Translations under genes and position numbers: made by a program
Notes under the pieces: model-generated
The model's input: the letters and a program-made list of their open reading frames with translations, nothing else
Databases searched by the model: none
What the model was told of the DNA's origin: nothing
NCBI GenBank assembly: GCA_012719135.1
Contig: JAAYAW010000016.1
Span: 1 to 64,000 of the forward strand
Direction of reading: 5' to 3'
Length of the DNA: 64,000 bases
Origin: Chloroflexota bacterium
GTDB lineage: Bacteria; Chloroflexota; Anaerolineae; UBA1429
Shown: positions 1 through 8,751 of the stretch, piece by piece
Layout of the letters: each line of letters begins with the position of its first letter
Position numbering within the stretch: the first letter of the stretch is position 1

Positions 1-24
1 ACCTCCAGGCGGTAGCGGTCCTTG

Positions 25-1020
25 CTACATCTGCGAGAGGCGCTGCGCAGCCAGTACCGCCGCTCCAACCGAGCCCGAGGCATCACCCAGCTCTGCGGCG
101 ACGATGCGGATTGATTCGCTCTCGTTCTTGTTCAGAAAGTGCTGGTAGGCCACCTCGCGCACGCGCCCAAGGTAGCCCTCCCCCATGCGCTCTACCACAC
201 CACCGCCGACTACCACGGCCTCTGGATCCAGCACATTGACGCAACTGGCGATCAGCAAACCCAGGTACCTCTGCGCCTCATCGATCGCATGCACCGTCAC
301 AGCGTCGCCTTGTTGATAGGCACGGTCGAGCACCGCAGAGGTCAGATTCTTGCGGCCCTGCTCCTTCATCAGTTGAGGAATGATGGACGATTCCCCGGCA
401 TCAATCGCCTCGTTGATGGCCCTTTCGATGCCGCTTCGGCTCGCGTAAGCCTCCGCATGTCCCCGCTCGCCACAGCCGCACAGGGCGCCATCCGCCTGGA
501 GAACCATGTGCCCGACCTCTCCGGCCGAGCCGCGAAAGCCGGTGTGGAGCGCGCCGTTCAGGATGAGCCCGCCACCCAGCCCGGTTCCCACGAACATGGC
601 GATCATGTCTCTGGTGCCGCGCCCGGCGCCGAAGCGATGCTCACCAACAGCGCCGACGTTCACATCGTTATCCACGATCACACGGAGGCCCAGCCTTTCG
701 GAAAGCCTTGCCGCAAGCGGATACTGGTTCCATGTTGGCCCCATGTTGGTCAGGCTAAGCACAAGCCCCTGACTGGCCAGCACGGGCCCGGGCACCCCAA
801 CCCCGACACCGAGGACGTCCTGCTTCGTGACACCCGCAGCCAGCAAGGCCTGTTTGATGGCCTTGACAACGCGGCCAACCACGGCATCCGCCCCCAGCTC
901 CGCCCGGGATTTAGCCTTAGCCTCGCCGAGGCGCTCGCCTGAGCTTACGTCCACGACCGAGACATAGAGGCTTGTGGCACCCAGGTCGACACCGATCGCA
1001 AGATTGCGCCGCTGCTCCAT
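25..1020 (-). CDS. ROK family sugar kinase (glucokinase-like)
   Basis: This 331-residue protein is a probable cytoplasmic ATP-dependent hexose kinase of the ROK family. The N-terminus carries the ATP-binding phosphate-1 motif GVDLGATS (residues 10-17). DNDVNVGAVGE near residue 118 holds the catalytic-type Asp. GTGLGGGLILNG, GEVGHM and a zinc-type CGCGERGHAE stretch follow. The third Cys of the usual ROK CxCGxxGC signature is His here, as in several family members. An AGGAGG sits just before the ATG. It follows the DtxR-type regulator gene by 33 bases on the same strand, so the two are probably co-transcribed. Substrate is not resolvable: glucokinase, N-acetylmannosamine kinase or a ROK repressor lacking DNA binding are alternatives, but no helix-turn-helix precedes the kinase fold. 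Confidence 0.85.
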   Translation of the reverse strand: MEQRRNLAIGVDLGATSLYVSVVDVSSGERLGEAKAKSRAELGADAVVGRVVKAIKQALLAAGVTKQDVLGVGVGVPGPVLASQGLVLSLTNMGPTWNQYPLAARLSERLGLRVIVDNDVNVGAVGEHRFGAGRGTRDMIAMFVGTGLGGGLILNGALHTGFRGSAGEVGHMVLQADGALCGCGERGHAEAYASRSGIERAINEAIDAGESSIIPQLMKEQGRKNLTSAVLDRAYQQGDAVTVHAIDEAQRYLGLLIASCVNVLDPEAVVVGGGVVERMGEGYLGRVREVAYQHFLNKNESESIRIVAAELGDASGSVGAAVLAAQRLSQM

Positions 1021-1053
1021 GTCGCCTCCTATCGTCGCGCTATGGATAATCGC

Positions 1054-1743
1054 CTACTCAGGGTCCTGAAGCCAGAGGCAGCGCGCCACAGCGCCCTCCA
1101 GCACCACGCGCTCGCCGCCCACCAACACGGCAATCAAACCACTCCCTGAAGGCGGCTCGAGCCCCAACACCGTCAGCCGCGCGCCCGGCAGAAGGTGTTG
1201 AGCCTCAAGAAGCGCCAGCGTGGCGCTATCGCGCTCCGCTTCTTCGTGGATGCGCAGGAGGACATACTCCCGCCCAGGGGAGACCTCGGTCAGCGGCCGC
1301 GATGCGCCGACTCTCGCTTCCTGCCCGGGCAGCGGATTCCCATGCGGGCAGGCCACCGTCCCATCGGCAAAAGCGCCGTCGAGCAGTTCCGCCACGCGGG
1401 ACGCCGTTTCAGAGGAAAGCCCGTGCTCAAGCCGGTCCGCCTCGCCATGCACCTCGGACCAGGGCACGTTCAGGACTCGGGCTAACAGCAACTCGGTCAG
1501 CATGTGTCGCCGCACCACCGAAGCGGCGGCAACACTCCCCTCCTCGGTCAGACGAACCGTCTTGTCCTGGCCCATCAACACCCAGCCATCCCTGACCATG
1601 CGCTGCAGCGTGGCCGTGACGGTAGGAGGCGACACCTCCATCCACTCGGCAAGACGGCGGCCGTACACTGGCTGGCTGTCTCGCAACAGGGTGTAGATGA
1701 CGCCCAGATAATCCTCGATGGTGGGAGACGGCCTCTCCGACAT
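1054..1743 (-). CDS. DtxR/MntR family metal-dependent transcriptional regulator
   Basis: The 229-residue protein has the DtxR layout: an N-terminal winged helix (residues 8-70, including SPPTVTATLQRMVRDG), a dimerisation/metal-binding domain with RRHMLTELLL and a Glu/His-rich stretch near EVHGEADRLEH (about residues 78-110), and a C-terminal FeoA/SH3-like domain (about 150-229). Family members sense Fe2+ or Mn2+ and repress uptake genes. No metal transporter lies in the window, so its targets are probably elsewhere. Leftward neighbour is the ROK kinase. A 77-base leader separates its predicted promoter from the ATG, with GGGGAG upstream of the start. Confidence 0.88.
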   Translation of the reverse strand: MSERPSPTIEDYLGVIYTLLRDSQPVYGRRLAEWMEVSPPTVTATLQRMVRDGWVLMGQDKTVRLTEEGSVAAASVVRRHMLTELLLARVLNVPWSEVHGEADRLEHGLSSETASRVAELLDGAFADGTVACPHGNPLPGQEARVGASRPLTEVSPGREYVLLRIHEEAERDSATLALLEAQHLLPGARLTVLGLEPPSGSGLIAVLVGGERVVLEGAVARCLWLQDPE

Positions 1744-1826
1744 GCTGTTCGACTCTCCCCGTACCGCTTTGACGGCGTAACCGAACGTAGAACATGGGGC
1801 GCAGCCTTCGCATCCGCGGTATGCCC

Positions 1827-1855
1827 ATGATACCAGCGCATTGGTGGGCGGTCAA
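1827..1855 (-). promoter_or_regulatory. Sigma70-type promoter for dtxR-like gene
   Basis: On the minus strand TTGACC (1855-1850) and TATCAT (1832-1827) are separated by exactly 17 bases. It would start transcription near 1820 and serve the regulator and the ROK kinase. Confidence 0.6.
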
Positions 1856-1884
1856 TCGCCGGGAAGCGCGGTCAGGCCCTCCGC

Positions 1885-1913
1885 TGGACATCCATACACG
1901 GATGGACTAGTAT
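1885..1913 (+). promoter_or_regulatory. Promoter for SDR gene
   Basis: TGGACA (1885-1890) and TAGTAT (1908-1913) have 17-base spacing. The spacer contains a short inverted repeat (ATCC-N6-GGAT), a possible operator. The start point near 1920 lies downstream of the first in-frame ATG (1912), so that ATG cannot be used from this promoter. Confidence 0.5.
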
Positions 1914-1953
1914 GGCGGGCAGGCATATGCCAAACACCCATGGAGGTATCCAT

Positions 1954-2727
1954 ATGATCAGTGATACGAGCTACAGGCTCGACGGCCAGACGGGCCTCGT
2001 CATCGGAGGAGCGGGCGGCATCGGGCAAGTTCTGGCTCTGGGGCTGGCCGCAGCGGGAGCAAACGTCGTTGTCGCCGACTTGGCGTCCAAACTGCAGGAT
2101 GCGGAGGCTGTTGCCGACAGCATACGAGCCGGTGGAACACGCGCTCTGGCTCTGGGAATTGACGTCACCAATGTGGCCTCCATTCAAGAGGTAGTAACTC
2201 GCTCCGTATCCGAGTTCAAGGCTCTGGACTGGATGGTCAACTGCGCCGGCATCAACATCCGCAAGCCCGTTCTGGACTATACCGAGCGCGAATGGGACCT
2301 CATGGTGGACATCAACCTCAAGGGCGCCTTCTTCTGCACCCAGGCTGTGGCGCGCCAGATGGTTTCCCAGAAGCACGGGCGGATCGTCAACATCGCCTCT
2401 CAGCTGGCCGCTGTGGCCATGCGCGATCGGTCGATCTATGCAATCACCAAGGCCGGTGTGGCGCACATGGCCAAGGCCTTCGCAGTGGAGCTGGCTCCCA
2501 TGGGAGTTGCCGTGAACGCGGTGGGGCCCACGTTTGTCTCTACGCCGCTGACAACCGATATGTTCACGGACGCGACCTTTATCCAGGAGAACCTGCCCCA
2601 CATACCAGCGGGACGCTTTGGAACCACAGATGACGTCCTGGGCACGGTGCGTTTCCTCCTTTCGCCCGCAGCTGACCTGATCACCGGGCAGCTCATCCTG
2701 GTGGATGGGGGATACACCAGTTGGTAA
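1954..2727 (+). CDS. Short-chain dehydrogenase/reductase (SDR)
   Basis: A classical SDR of 257 residues. The Rossmann cofactor loop is seen as GGAGGIG near residue 17, the NAG-type motif as NCAGI, the catalytic Ser region as NIASQ, and the catalytic YAITK tetrad further on. The C-terminal ITGQLILVDGGY is typical of the family. NAD(P)-dependent oxidation or reduction of a sugar or polyol is likely; the substrate cannot be told. I chose ATG 1954 rather than 1912 because GGAGG lies seven bases before it and the predicted transcription start falls between the two. It is followed by the nucleotidyltransferase gene 60 bases later, possibly one transcript. Confidence 0.88.
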   Translation: MISDTSYRLDGQTGLVIGGAGGIGQVLALGLAAAGANVVVADLASKLQDAEAVADSIRAGGTRALALGIDVTNVASIQEVVTRSVSEFKALDWMVNCAGINIRKPVLDYTEREWDLMVDINLKGAFFCTQAVARQMVSQKHGRIVNIASQLAAVAMRDRSIYAITKAGVAHMAKAFAVELAPMGVAVNAVGPTFVSTPLTTDMFTDATFIQENLPHIPAGRFGTTDDVLGTVRFLLSPAADLITGQLILVDGGYTSW

Positions 2728-2787
2728 CCGTGGGCCAAGGGCGGTTTGTGGCCCCAAGACGCGAGCGATGAACACGAGGAGGGTCTC

Positions 2788-3543
2788 ATGAAGGGTGTTG
2801 TGCTGGCCGGTGGCCTCGGGTCGCGGCTGTATCCGCTAACCCACGCGACAAACAAGCACCTGCTTCCCGTCTACGACAAGCCGATGGTCTACTATCCGAT
2901 CCGGACGCTGGTCCAGGCGGGAATCAACGAGGTACTGATCGTGACGGGTGGCCCTCACGCGGGCGACTTTATCGGGGTGCTGCGCAATGGAAAAGACCTT
3001 GGCCTGCGTCATCTCGAGTACGCCTTTCAGGCGACGGAGGGCGGCATTGCTGATGCCCTCAGCCTGTGTGAGGACTTTGCCGACGGCGGCGATATTGCCG
3101 TGATACTGGGCGACAACACCACCGATGCGGACATCTCGGCTTCAGTCAAAGGTTTTGCAGGCGGCGCGATGGTGTTCCTTCGTCAGGTGCCGGATCCGGA
3201 GCGTTTTGGCGTGCCCGTCTTTGACGCCCAGAACCAGTCGCGCATCATCGGCATTGAGGAAAAGCCCCGAGAGCCCAAAAGCAACTATGCCGTTACCGGG
3301 CTGTACCTCTATGACAACCGGGTCTTTGAGTTCATCAAGACTCTGGAGCCTTCTGCCCGGGGCGAGCTAGAGATCACGGACGTCAACAATGCCTACATCC
3401 GTCTGGGCTCCCTCAAGTGGGCGGAACTCAAGGGTTTCTGGTCCGATGCCGGCACATTCGAGAGCCTGTTCCGGTCGAACGTCTTCTGGGCGCAAAAGAG
3501 CACCGGCCAGGCCGCAGAGGACTTTCGCGAGTACTTGACGTAG
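2788..3543 (+). CDS. Sugar-phosphate nucleotidyltransferase (RmlA-like)
   Basis: A 251-residue cytoplasmic enzyme resembling short glucose-1-phosphate thymidylyltransferases. The pyrophosphorylase signature GVVLAGGLGSRLYPLT opens the protein (residues 3-18) with KHLLPVYDKPMVYYP just after. The metal/nucleotide Asp is in ILGDN (about residue 108) and IEEKP lies near residue 158. It is shorter than RmlA (about 290), as in archaeal/Chloroflexota homologues. ATG 2788 is preceded by GAGGAGGG; an upstream in-frame ATG at 2746 lacks such a site. It likely supplies dTDP-glucose (or another NDP-sugar) for the polysaccharide genes downstream, by inference from context. Confidence 0.85.
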   Translation: MKGVVLAGGLGSRLYPLTHATNKHLLPVYDKPMVYYPIRTLVQAGINEVLIVTGGPHAGDFIGVLRNGKDLGLRHLEYAFQATEGGIADALSLCEDFADGGDIAVILGDNTTDADISASVKGFAGGAMVFLRQVPDPERFGVPVFDAQNQSRIIGIEEKPREPKSNYAVTGLYLYDNRVFEFIKTLEPSARGELEITDVNNAYIRLGSLKWAELKGFWSDAGTFESLFRSNVFWAQKSTGQAAEDFREYLT

Positions 3544-3569
3544 CTTCACAGGATGTTGGCCTGGATGCA

Positions 3570-3605
3570 AAGGGAGGGTGATGCTGTCGCGCATCACCCT
3601 CCCTT
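3570..3605. terminator. Bidirectional terminator between convergent genes
   Basis: A perfect 15-base-pair inverted repeat (3570-3584 with 3591-3605, six-base loop) lies between the rightward nucleotidyltransferase and the leftward VOC gene. It lacks a long T run on either side but position and stability fit a shared terminator. Confidence 0.75.
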
Positions 3606-3622
3606 CCTATCGGTTCACGCGG

Positions 3623-3994
3623 CTACCAGCGAAAGACGTCGCTCTTGAACAGTTCCAGCGGATTGCCATCAGGATCGCGGAAGAACGCGACCTGCATGGG
3701 GCCCGCCTCTCTGGGCTCTACAAAGAACTCGACGCCCTTCGCCTTGAGTTCCTCATAGGTGGCCATCACATCATCTACCTCAAAGGCCAGATGGGCAAAG
3801 GCCCCCTCGGCACCGGGAACCTGATCCGGGATGCCCATCAGCTCGATCGTGGTGCCGCCGATGTCGATAAAGACGCAATCGCGGCCAGGCATCTCAGCCG
3901 CGATTCTTAGCCCCAGCACCTCGGTGTAGAATGCCTTTGCCCGGGCGAAATCGGGCGTGCGCAGCGCCACATGGTGAGCCTTGACCCCTTGCAT
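3623..3994 (-). CDS. VOC-fold glyoxalase/dioxygenase-like protein
   Basis: The 123-residue protein is a single vicinal-oxygen-chelate domain with two beta-alpha-beta-beta-beta units. HHVALRTPDFARAKAFY near residue 7 supplies a His ligand, HLAFEVDD near residue 69 a second, and FRDPDGNPLELF near residue 107 ends in the usual Glu ligand. Members include lactoylglutathione lyase, methylmalonyl-CoA epimerase and fosfomycin thioltransferases; the sequence alone does not choose. It is monocistronic, with its own promoter facing away from the methyltransferase gene. Confidence 0.85.
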   Translation of the reverse strand: MQGVKAHHVALRTPDFARAKAFYTEVLGLRIAAEMPGRDCVFIDIGGTTIELMGIPDQVPGAEGAFAHLAFEVDDVMATYEELKAKGVEFFVEPREAGPMQVAFFRDPDGNPLELFKSDVFRW

Positions 3995-4037
3995 AGCCTT
4001 TTACCTTCCTATCTGTGGGTTTGACCCGAACGCATCC

Positions 4038-4066
4038 ATCGTAACGCTGGCCATCGGAGCTGTCAA
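4038..4066 (-). promoter_or_regulatory. Promoter for VOC gene
   Basis: On the minus strand a consensus TTGACA (4066-4061) and TACGAT (4043-4038) are 17 bases apart. It is back-to-back with the promoter at 4084-4112, the two -35 boxes being only 17 bases apart. Confidence 0.6.
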
Positions 4067-4083
4067 CCTGTCGCGGAGACCGT

Positions 4084-4112
4084 TTGACACGCCCCACGCC
4101 GCCGTTTACACT
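4084..4112 (+). promoter_or_regulatory. Strong promoter for methyltransferase-glycosyltransferase run
   Basis: Consensus TTGACA (4084-4089), 17-base spacer, TACACT (4107-4112). The TTG of the -35 box happens to open the longest reading frame of the downstream gene, so that upstream start is an artefact; transcription should start near 4119. Confidence 0.7.
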
Positions 4113-4140
4113 GGGCGCAGTCTCGCAGGTGGTGGGTGCG

Positions 4141-4950
4141 GTGAGCAACGAGAGACAGGAAGCCGAGCGCGACATCGGGTCCCTCTGGAGGGGCGTCGAT
4201 TTGTCGGGCAACACGGTGGTCATCGGGCTCGGCGAAGGCCTGCTCATTCAGGCCTTGTCGGAGCACGCCTTGAGCGCGGGGGGCCAGGTGATCGCGCTCA
4301 GCCGCCGCATGGCCGAGATCGAGTCCGTGACCCGTCGCATCCCCACGCCCGGCCTTCAGTTTGTGCAGTCCCGTCCTCGGGCGCTCCCGCTGCTGGATGG
4401 CACCGTCGACCTGATGGTGTTAAGCAGCGCGATTCGCCAGGTTCCTACGAGTGCTCTCCCGGCCTTCTTTGAGGAGGTGTGGCGCGTGCTTGTGCCCGGC
4501 GGCCGGCTTCGCCTTTCGGACGTGCTCCAGCCCAGTGAAGCCGAGTACAACGAGGCGTGGCGCCTGAGAAACGCGCTGATCGAACGGCTGGCTCAGGCCA
4601 TCGGGCGCCCCACCGCACTCTATGCGAACCTGCCCGCCGTCGCTCAGGCACTGACGCAGATCGGCTTTGAGAACCTGGCGGTTTCTCTGTTGCCAGGCTA
4701 CCCGCTGACCGAAGCCTGGCTGGACAACACGGAGGAGGCCGTCCTGGCCATGGCCTCACGTCCGATCGATCCCGACCTGCGGCAGCAGATCCTCGAACGG
4801 GATCTACCGCGCCTGATTGCGGCCTTTCGCTCGGGTGATCAGCGCGCCGCCGAGCGCTTTGTACTGCGTGGAGCCAAGGCCGGTGGTCTGGCTCTGGATA
4901 TGGAGGCATCCTTCACGGAGGCCGACCTGGTGGATCAGGATGACAACTGA
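4141..4950 (+). CDS. SAM-dependent class I methyltransferase
   Basis: A 269-residue protein with a Rossmann methyltransferase core: VVIGLGEGLLI (motif I region, about residue 26), a middle segment with DLMVLSSAIRQVP (motif IV-like, about residue 88) and EEVWRVLVPGGRLRLSDV (about 108), typical of ubiE/arsenite-type methyltransferases. A helical C-terminal half ends with an acidic tail. Start is GTG 4141, because the longer TTG-initiated frame begins in the -35 box. It precedes three glycosyltransferase genes by 24 bases and may modify a glycan or lipid carrier. Acceptor unknown; the first loop reads GLGEG rather than the usual GxGxG, so activity is not certain. Confidence 0.72.
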   Translation: MSNERQEAERDIGSLWRGVDLSGNTVVIGLGEGLLIQALSEHALSAGGQVIALSRRMAEIESVTRRIPTPGLQFVQSRPRALPLLDGTVDLMVLSSAIRQVPTSALPAFFEEVWRVLVPGGRLRLSDVLQPSEAEYNEAWRLRNALIERLAQAIGRPTALYANLPAVAQALTQIGFENLAVSLLPGYPLTEAWLDNTEEAVLAMASRPIDPDLRQQILERDLPRLIAAFRSGDQRAAERFVLRGAKAGGLALDMEASFTEADLVDQDDN

Positions 4951-4974
4951 GCGGCTGGGCCCCCGCATCGTACG

Positions 4975-6123
4975 ATGACGATCTACGTCGATGTGTCAGC
5001 TGCCGTCCACAGTAAAGCCGGGTTGAGCCGCTACGCCTCGAGCCTGGTTAGGGCTCTCGATCCCCTGCTCGGAGAGCGACTGGGTCTATTCCAGAATGGT
5101 CTCGGGGCGCGGGCACCGCTGGAAGGCTTTTCCGACCGGACGGTCGGAGTCCCATACGGGTACAAGCCCTGGCGCGCGATGGTGCTGGCCAGCCAGGGGT
5201 TGTGCGTTCGGCTCATCCGACATCTGCCCGATGCGGAGTTGTTTCACGCCACAGAGCATCTCCTGCCCACTGTGGGTCGGGTACCCACAGTGCTAACGGT
5301 CCACGACCTGATATTCCAGCGCTATCCTCAGTACCACAAGCGCGCCAACTACATGTACCTTCGGGCAGCCATGCCCCTGTTCTGCCGTCGCGCCTCCGCG
5401 GTGATCGCAATCTCGGACAGCACTCGCCGTGACCTGATAGAGCTCTACGGCCTGCCGGAGGACAAGATCACGGTGATCGCCGAGGCCGCAGCGCCAGCCT
5501 TCACACCCCAGAGCCCAGAGCGCATCCAGGATGTCCGCACCCGATACGGCCTGCCCGAACGTTACGTACTGGCGCTCGGCACGCTGGAGCCCCGAAAGAA
5601 CCTCTCGCGTCTCATCGATGCGAGCGGTCCACTCATCGAACGCGGCATCATCGATGCGCTCGTGCTCGTTGGCGCTCGCGGCTGGCTCGTTGACGAGTTC
5701 GATCAGCACCTGGCATCATCGCGCTGGCGCGAACGGGTCATTCAGCCGGGCTTTGTGGCCGAGGAAGACTTGCCCGCCCTGTACGCTGGAGCCGTGCTGA
5801 CAGCCCAGCCCAGCCTCTATGAAGGTTTCGGGTTGCCGGTTCTGGAGGCCATGGCCAGCGGCTGTCCGGTCTGCTCCAGCTCGGCCTCCAGCCTGCCGGA
5901 GGTGGGAGGCGACGCTTCCCGGTACTTTGACCCGCATGACGTGGATGACATGGCCGACGTGCTCCTCCAGGTGGCCGCGGACGACGCGGTGAGGCAGCAG
6001 ATGCGCGAGGCCGGCCTGGCCAGGGCCCGGACCTTTTCCTGGGCGCGCACGGCCAGGGAGACCGCCGCCCTCTACGAGAAGGTGATCGCCGAACACGGCC
6101 GGGCTCGGCGGCCCGGCGCATGA
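4975..6123 (+). CDS. Glycosyltransferase family 4 (GT-B fold)
   Basis: The 382-residue protein has the two Rossmann-like domains of GT4. The N-terminal half includes TVLTVHDLIFQRYP (about residue 105) and AVIAISDSTRRDL; the C-terminal half begins VLALGTLEPRKNL (about 198) and contains the retaining E-x7-E motif EGFGLPVLE (about 283-291) followed by GCPV and SSLPEV. It transfers a sugar, often mannose, from a nucleotide donor onto a growing surface glycan at the inner membrane face. No transmembrane segment. Third-nearest family relatives sit in the same run. Confidence 0.87.
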   Translation: MTIYVDVSAAVHSKAGLSRYASSLVRALDPLLGERLGLFQNGLGARAPLEGFSDRTVGVPYGYKPWRAMVLASQGLCVRLIRHLPDAELFHATEHLLPTVGRVPTVLTVHDLIFQRYPQYHKRANYMYLRAAMPLFCRRASAVIAISDSTRRDLIELYGLPEDKITVIAEAAAPAFTPQSPERIQDVRTRYGLPERYVLALGTLEPRKNLSRLIDASGPLIERGIIDALVLVGARGWLVDEFDQHLASSRWRERVIQPGFVAEEDLPALYAGAVLTAQPSLYEGFGLPVLEAMASGCPVCSSSASSLPEVGGDASRYFDPHDVDDMADVLLQVAADDAVRQQMREAGLARARTFSWARTARETAALYEKVIAEHGRARRPGA

Positions 6124-6199
6124 TGCACCGCTGGCGCTTCGAATACCGGCCAGCGGTTGGCGTCGTCACTCGAAACGCACCTATCCCGGGAGCTGTGAC

Positions 6200-7492
6200 G
6201 TGCGCATCTTGATCGCGACCCCCTCGTACCCGCCCAAGATCGGCGGCGGAGAGCGCTATACGCAGGCTCTTGCAGAGGCAGCCGTACAGGCGGGCCACGC
6301 CGTTACCATCATCACCAGCGATATCGCCGAGAACGCCGAGTTCTGGCGCTGGCACCCCCGGCAAAGGCACGCCCGCCCATCGGAGAGCGTGGAGGATGGC
6401 ATTCGCGTACTCCGCTGCCCGGCGCTGGGGCTTCCCGGTGGATGGCCGACCTTGACGCTGTGGCGCAAGGCCATGGTCATGCTTGGCATGCTCGGACCCA
6501 GGACCACCCCACTGCTAGAGCGCATGGCCAGGCTGATCCCCAACGTCCCCAGTCTTGAGGATGAATTCGAGAGGCTGGGCGAACTAGACCTGGTGCACGC
6601 CTACAATCTATCCTGGGAGTACCCGCTGATCGTGGCCTGGCGCACGGCACAGAAGCGCGGGATCCCCTTTGTGGTCACGCCTTATGCACATCTGGGCGCC
6701 GAGGTGAGCGCTCGCGTCACGCGCAACATCACCATGCCTCACCAGCTGAGGGCCATGCAAGGCGCCGACGCGATCCTCGCTTTGCCCACCGCTGAGGCCC
6801 AGGGGCTGATCGCGCTCGGGCTGCGGCCGGATCATGTACACGCGGTGGGATCGGGCTACGATCCCCACCCCGCCGTTGCCGGCGGCCCTGATCCGGTCCA
6901 GCATATCGAGGGACCCGTGGTGGCCTTTGTCGGCCGAATCAGCAAGGACAAGGGGGCTCTCGTCGCGGCAGATGCCGTTCGAATGCTTCGGAGGACCGCC
7001 AGTCCGCCGCCCACCCTGGTGCTGATGGGCCCGTTGGACGACTCCTTCGCACGTTACTATGCACGCATGAGCGCTCGCGAACGGGCGGGGATCGTGCTCC
7101 TGGGGCCCGTGAGCGAGCAGGTCAAGCACACCGTCCTGGAGCGAGCGGAGCTGTTGGTTCTGCCCTCGCGGGTCGATTCCTTCGGGATCGTGCTCCTGGA
7201 GGCGTGGTCTCACGGCAAGCCGGTGATCGGTGCGCGCGCAGGCGGCATACCGGGGGTGATCGACCACGGCGTCGACGGGCTTCTGGTCCCCTGGGGCGAT
7301 CATCGGGCCCTGGCGGAGGCGATCGAGACGATCCTTGGGGATCCCGATCGGGCCCGCCGCATGGGCGATGCCGGGCGTGCAAAGACAGCGGCGCGCTACA
7401 CGTGGCCCGCCGTCTATGCACAGGTGGAAGAGCTGTACCAGCGGGTACTGGTCGCTCGCGGGCATTCCACGGCGGCGATGGACCAGAGCTGA
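6200..7492 (+). CDS. Glycosyltransferase family 4 (GT-B fold)
   Basis: A 430-residue GT4 enzyme beginning at GTG 6200. The opening is MRILIATPSYPPKIGGGERY, the acceptor-domain signature of this family. VVAFVGRISKDKGALVAADA (about residue 237) starts the donor domain, and DSFGIVLLEAWSHGKPVI (about 325) carries an E-x7-E-like site in which the first Glu is Asp, as in part of the family. It ends four-base-coupled (TGATG) to the next glycosyltransferase. Product probably contributes to the same polysaccharide as its neighbours. Confidence 0.87.
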   Translation: MRILIATPSYPPKIGGGERYTQALAEAAVQAGHAVTIITSDIAENAEFWRWHPRQRHARPSESVEDGIRVLRCPALGLPGGWPTLTLWRKAMVMLGMLGPRTTPLLERMARLIPNVPSLEDEFERLGELDLVHAYNLSWEYPLIVAWRTAQKRGIPFVVTPYAHLGAEVSARVTRNITMPHQLRAMQGADAILALPTAEAQGLIALGLRPDHVHAVGSGYDPHPAVAGGPDPVQHIEGPVVAFVGRISKDKGALVAADAVRMLRRTASPPPTLVLMGPLDDSFARYYARMSARERAGIVLLGPVSEQVKHTVLERAELLVLPSRVDSFGIVLLEAWSHGKPVIGARAGGIPGVIDHGVDGLLVPWGDHRALAEAIETILGDPDRARRMGDAGRAKTAARYTWPAVYAQVEELYQRVLVARGHSTAAMDQS

Positions 7493-8751
7493 TGCGGATT
7501 GCACTGGTCGTCCACCAGTACCTGCCCGAACACGTCGGGGGGACCGAGGTCTACACCCACAGCCTGGCGGAGGCGCTCACCCGGCAGGGCCACAGCGTCA
7601 CGGTCTTCTTCCCCGACGCCGCAGTCAACGACGACTCGCAGGAAACGATCGACGCGCACATGGCCTGGCGTGCACCCGCCTCCCCGCCCTTTGGCCCTCT
7701 CGGTCCTCTGGGCCAGTTCTGGCGCACCTTCCGGAATCCGGAGACGGAGCGCAGCTACCGCCGCATGCTTGCGCAGATCGATCCAGAGATCGTGCATGTC
7801 CAGCACGTCCAGAACACATCGGTGCGTCTGCTGGCCCTTTCGGGCGCACGTGCCGTCTTTCTCACGCTCCATGACTACTGGTATCGCTGTGCCCAGGGCC
7901 AGCTGGATTATGTCGACCATTCGGTATGCCAGGGACCATCCGGGGCCTGTGCCGAGTGTGCGCGTGCTCGCAGCAGCAGGCCGCTTCCCGTCGCATTGCG
8001 CCCGGCCATCGCTCTGCCGATGGCGTATCGAAACGCCTACATCACCTGGATGCTGACTTTTGTCGAGCGATTCATAGCGCCAAGCCATCACGTACGGGAT
8101 CAGTATGTGCGATGGGGAATGGATGCGGGCCGGATCACAGTGCTGCCGAACGGGGTCGACCTGGAACGGCTGCGGTCGCACGGCGCCGGCATCTCGGAAC
8201 CCTCGGCAGGCATCACCTTCGGCTATCTGGGGGCCCTGGCGCCCTCGAAAGGGGTCCAGACCCTCGTTGACGCCTTCCAGGAGATGCCCTCGAAGGCGCG
8301 TCTGAGGCTCATTGGCGATGAAGAGGCGTTTCCCGCGTACGTCCGAGAGTTGCGCGAGCGAGCCAGGTCCGGCGTCTCGTTCTGTGGACCCGTTCCGTCG
8401 AACCGGGTTGGGGATGCGCTCCGCTCGATCGATTGCCTGATCGTGCCCTCGCTGGTCAGCGAGACCTACTCCATGGTGGTGGATGAGGCCCACGCCATGG
8501 GGGTGCCCGTCGTAGCCAGCCGCATCGGAGCCCTTACGCGCATCCGCGATGGGATAGATGGCCGGCTGTTCGATCCGGGGAACGTGACAGAGCTCCGCCG
8601 TATCCTCCGTGAACTCGCTAGCCAACCCGATCTCTGCCGCCGATACGCCTCTGCCCTGCCACGCGTGCCCGATGTCAACGAGCAGGCCGAAAAGCTCGGG
8701 GCGCTATATGCTGAATCCGTGGCTGCTCGGAAAACGGTCGGACGCGCCTAG
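7492..8751 (+). CDS. Glycosyltransferase family 4 (GT-B fold)
   Basis: A 419-residue GT4 protein. ATG 7492 overlaps the upstream stop (TGATG), and the protein starts MRIALVVHQYLPEHVGGTE, matching family N-termini; a much longer upstream frame is discarded. A Cys-rich insert near residues 130-160 (CAQGQ...CQG...CAEC) follows LTLHDYWYRC, a known feature of a GT4 subgroup. The donor domain has ITFGYLGALAPSKGVQTL and the site ETYSMVVDEAHAMGVPVV. The stop codon shares the palindrome CTAG with the stop of the convergent ABC permease gene. Confidence 0.86.
   Translation: MRIALVVHQYLPEHVGGTEVYTHSLAEALTRQGHSVTVFFPDAAVNDDSQETIDAHMAWRAPASPPFGPLGPLGQFWRTFRNPETERSYRRMLAQIDPEIVHVQHVQNTSVRLLALSGARAVFLTLHDYWYRCAQGQLDYVDHSVCQGPSGACAECARARSSRPLPVALRPAIALPMAYRNAYITWMLTFVERFIAPSHHVRDQYVRWGMDAGRITVLPNGVDLERLRSHGAGISEPSAGITFGYLGALAPSKGVQTLVDAFQEMPSKARLRLIGDEEAFPAYVRELRERARSGVSFCGPVPSNRVGDALRSIDCLIVPSLVSETYSMVVDEAHAMGVPVVASRIGALTRIRDGIDGRLFDPGNVTELRRILRELASQPDLCRRYASALPRVPDVNEQAEKLGALYAESVAARKTVGRA

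Noticed and set aside
4084-4140. N-terminal extension of the methyltransferase from TTG 4084
   Set aside because: The TTG is part of a consensus -35 box and the region up to about 4118 would not be transcribed from that promoter.
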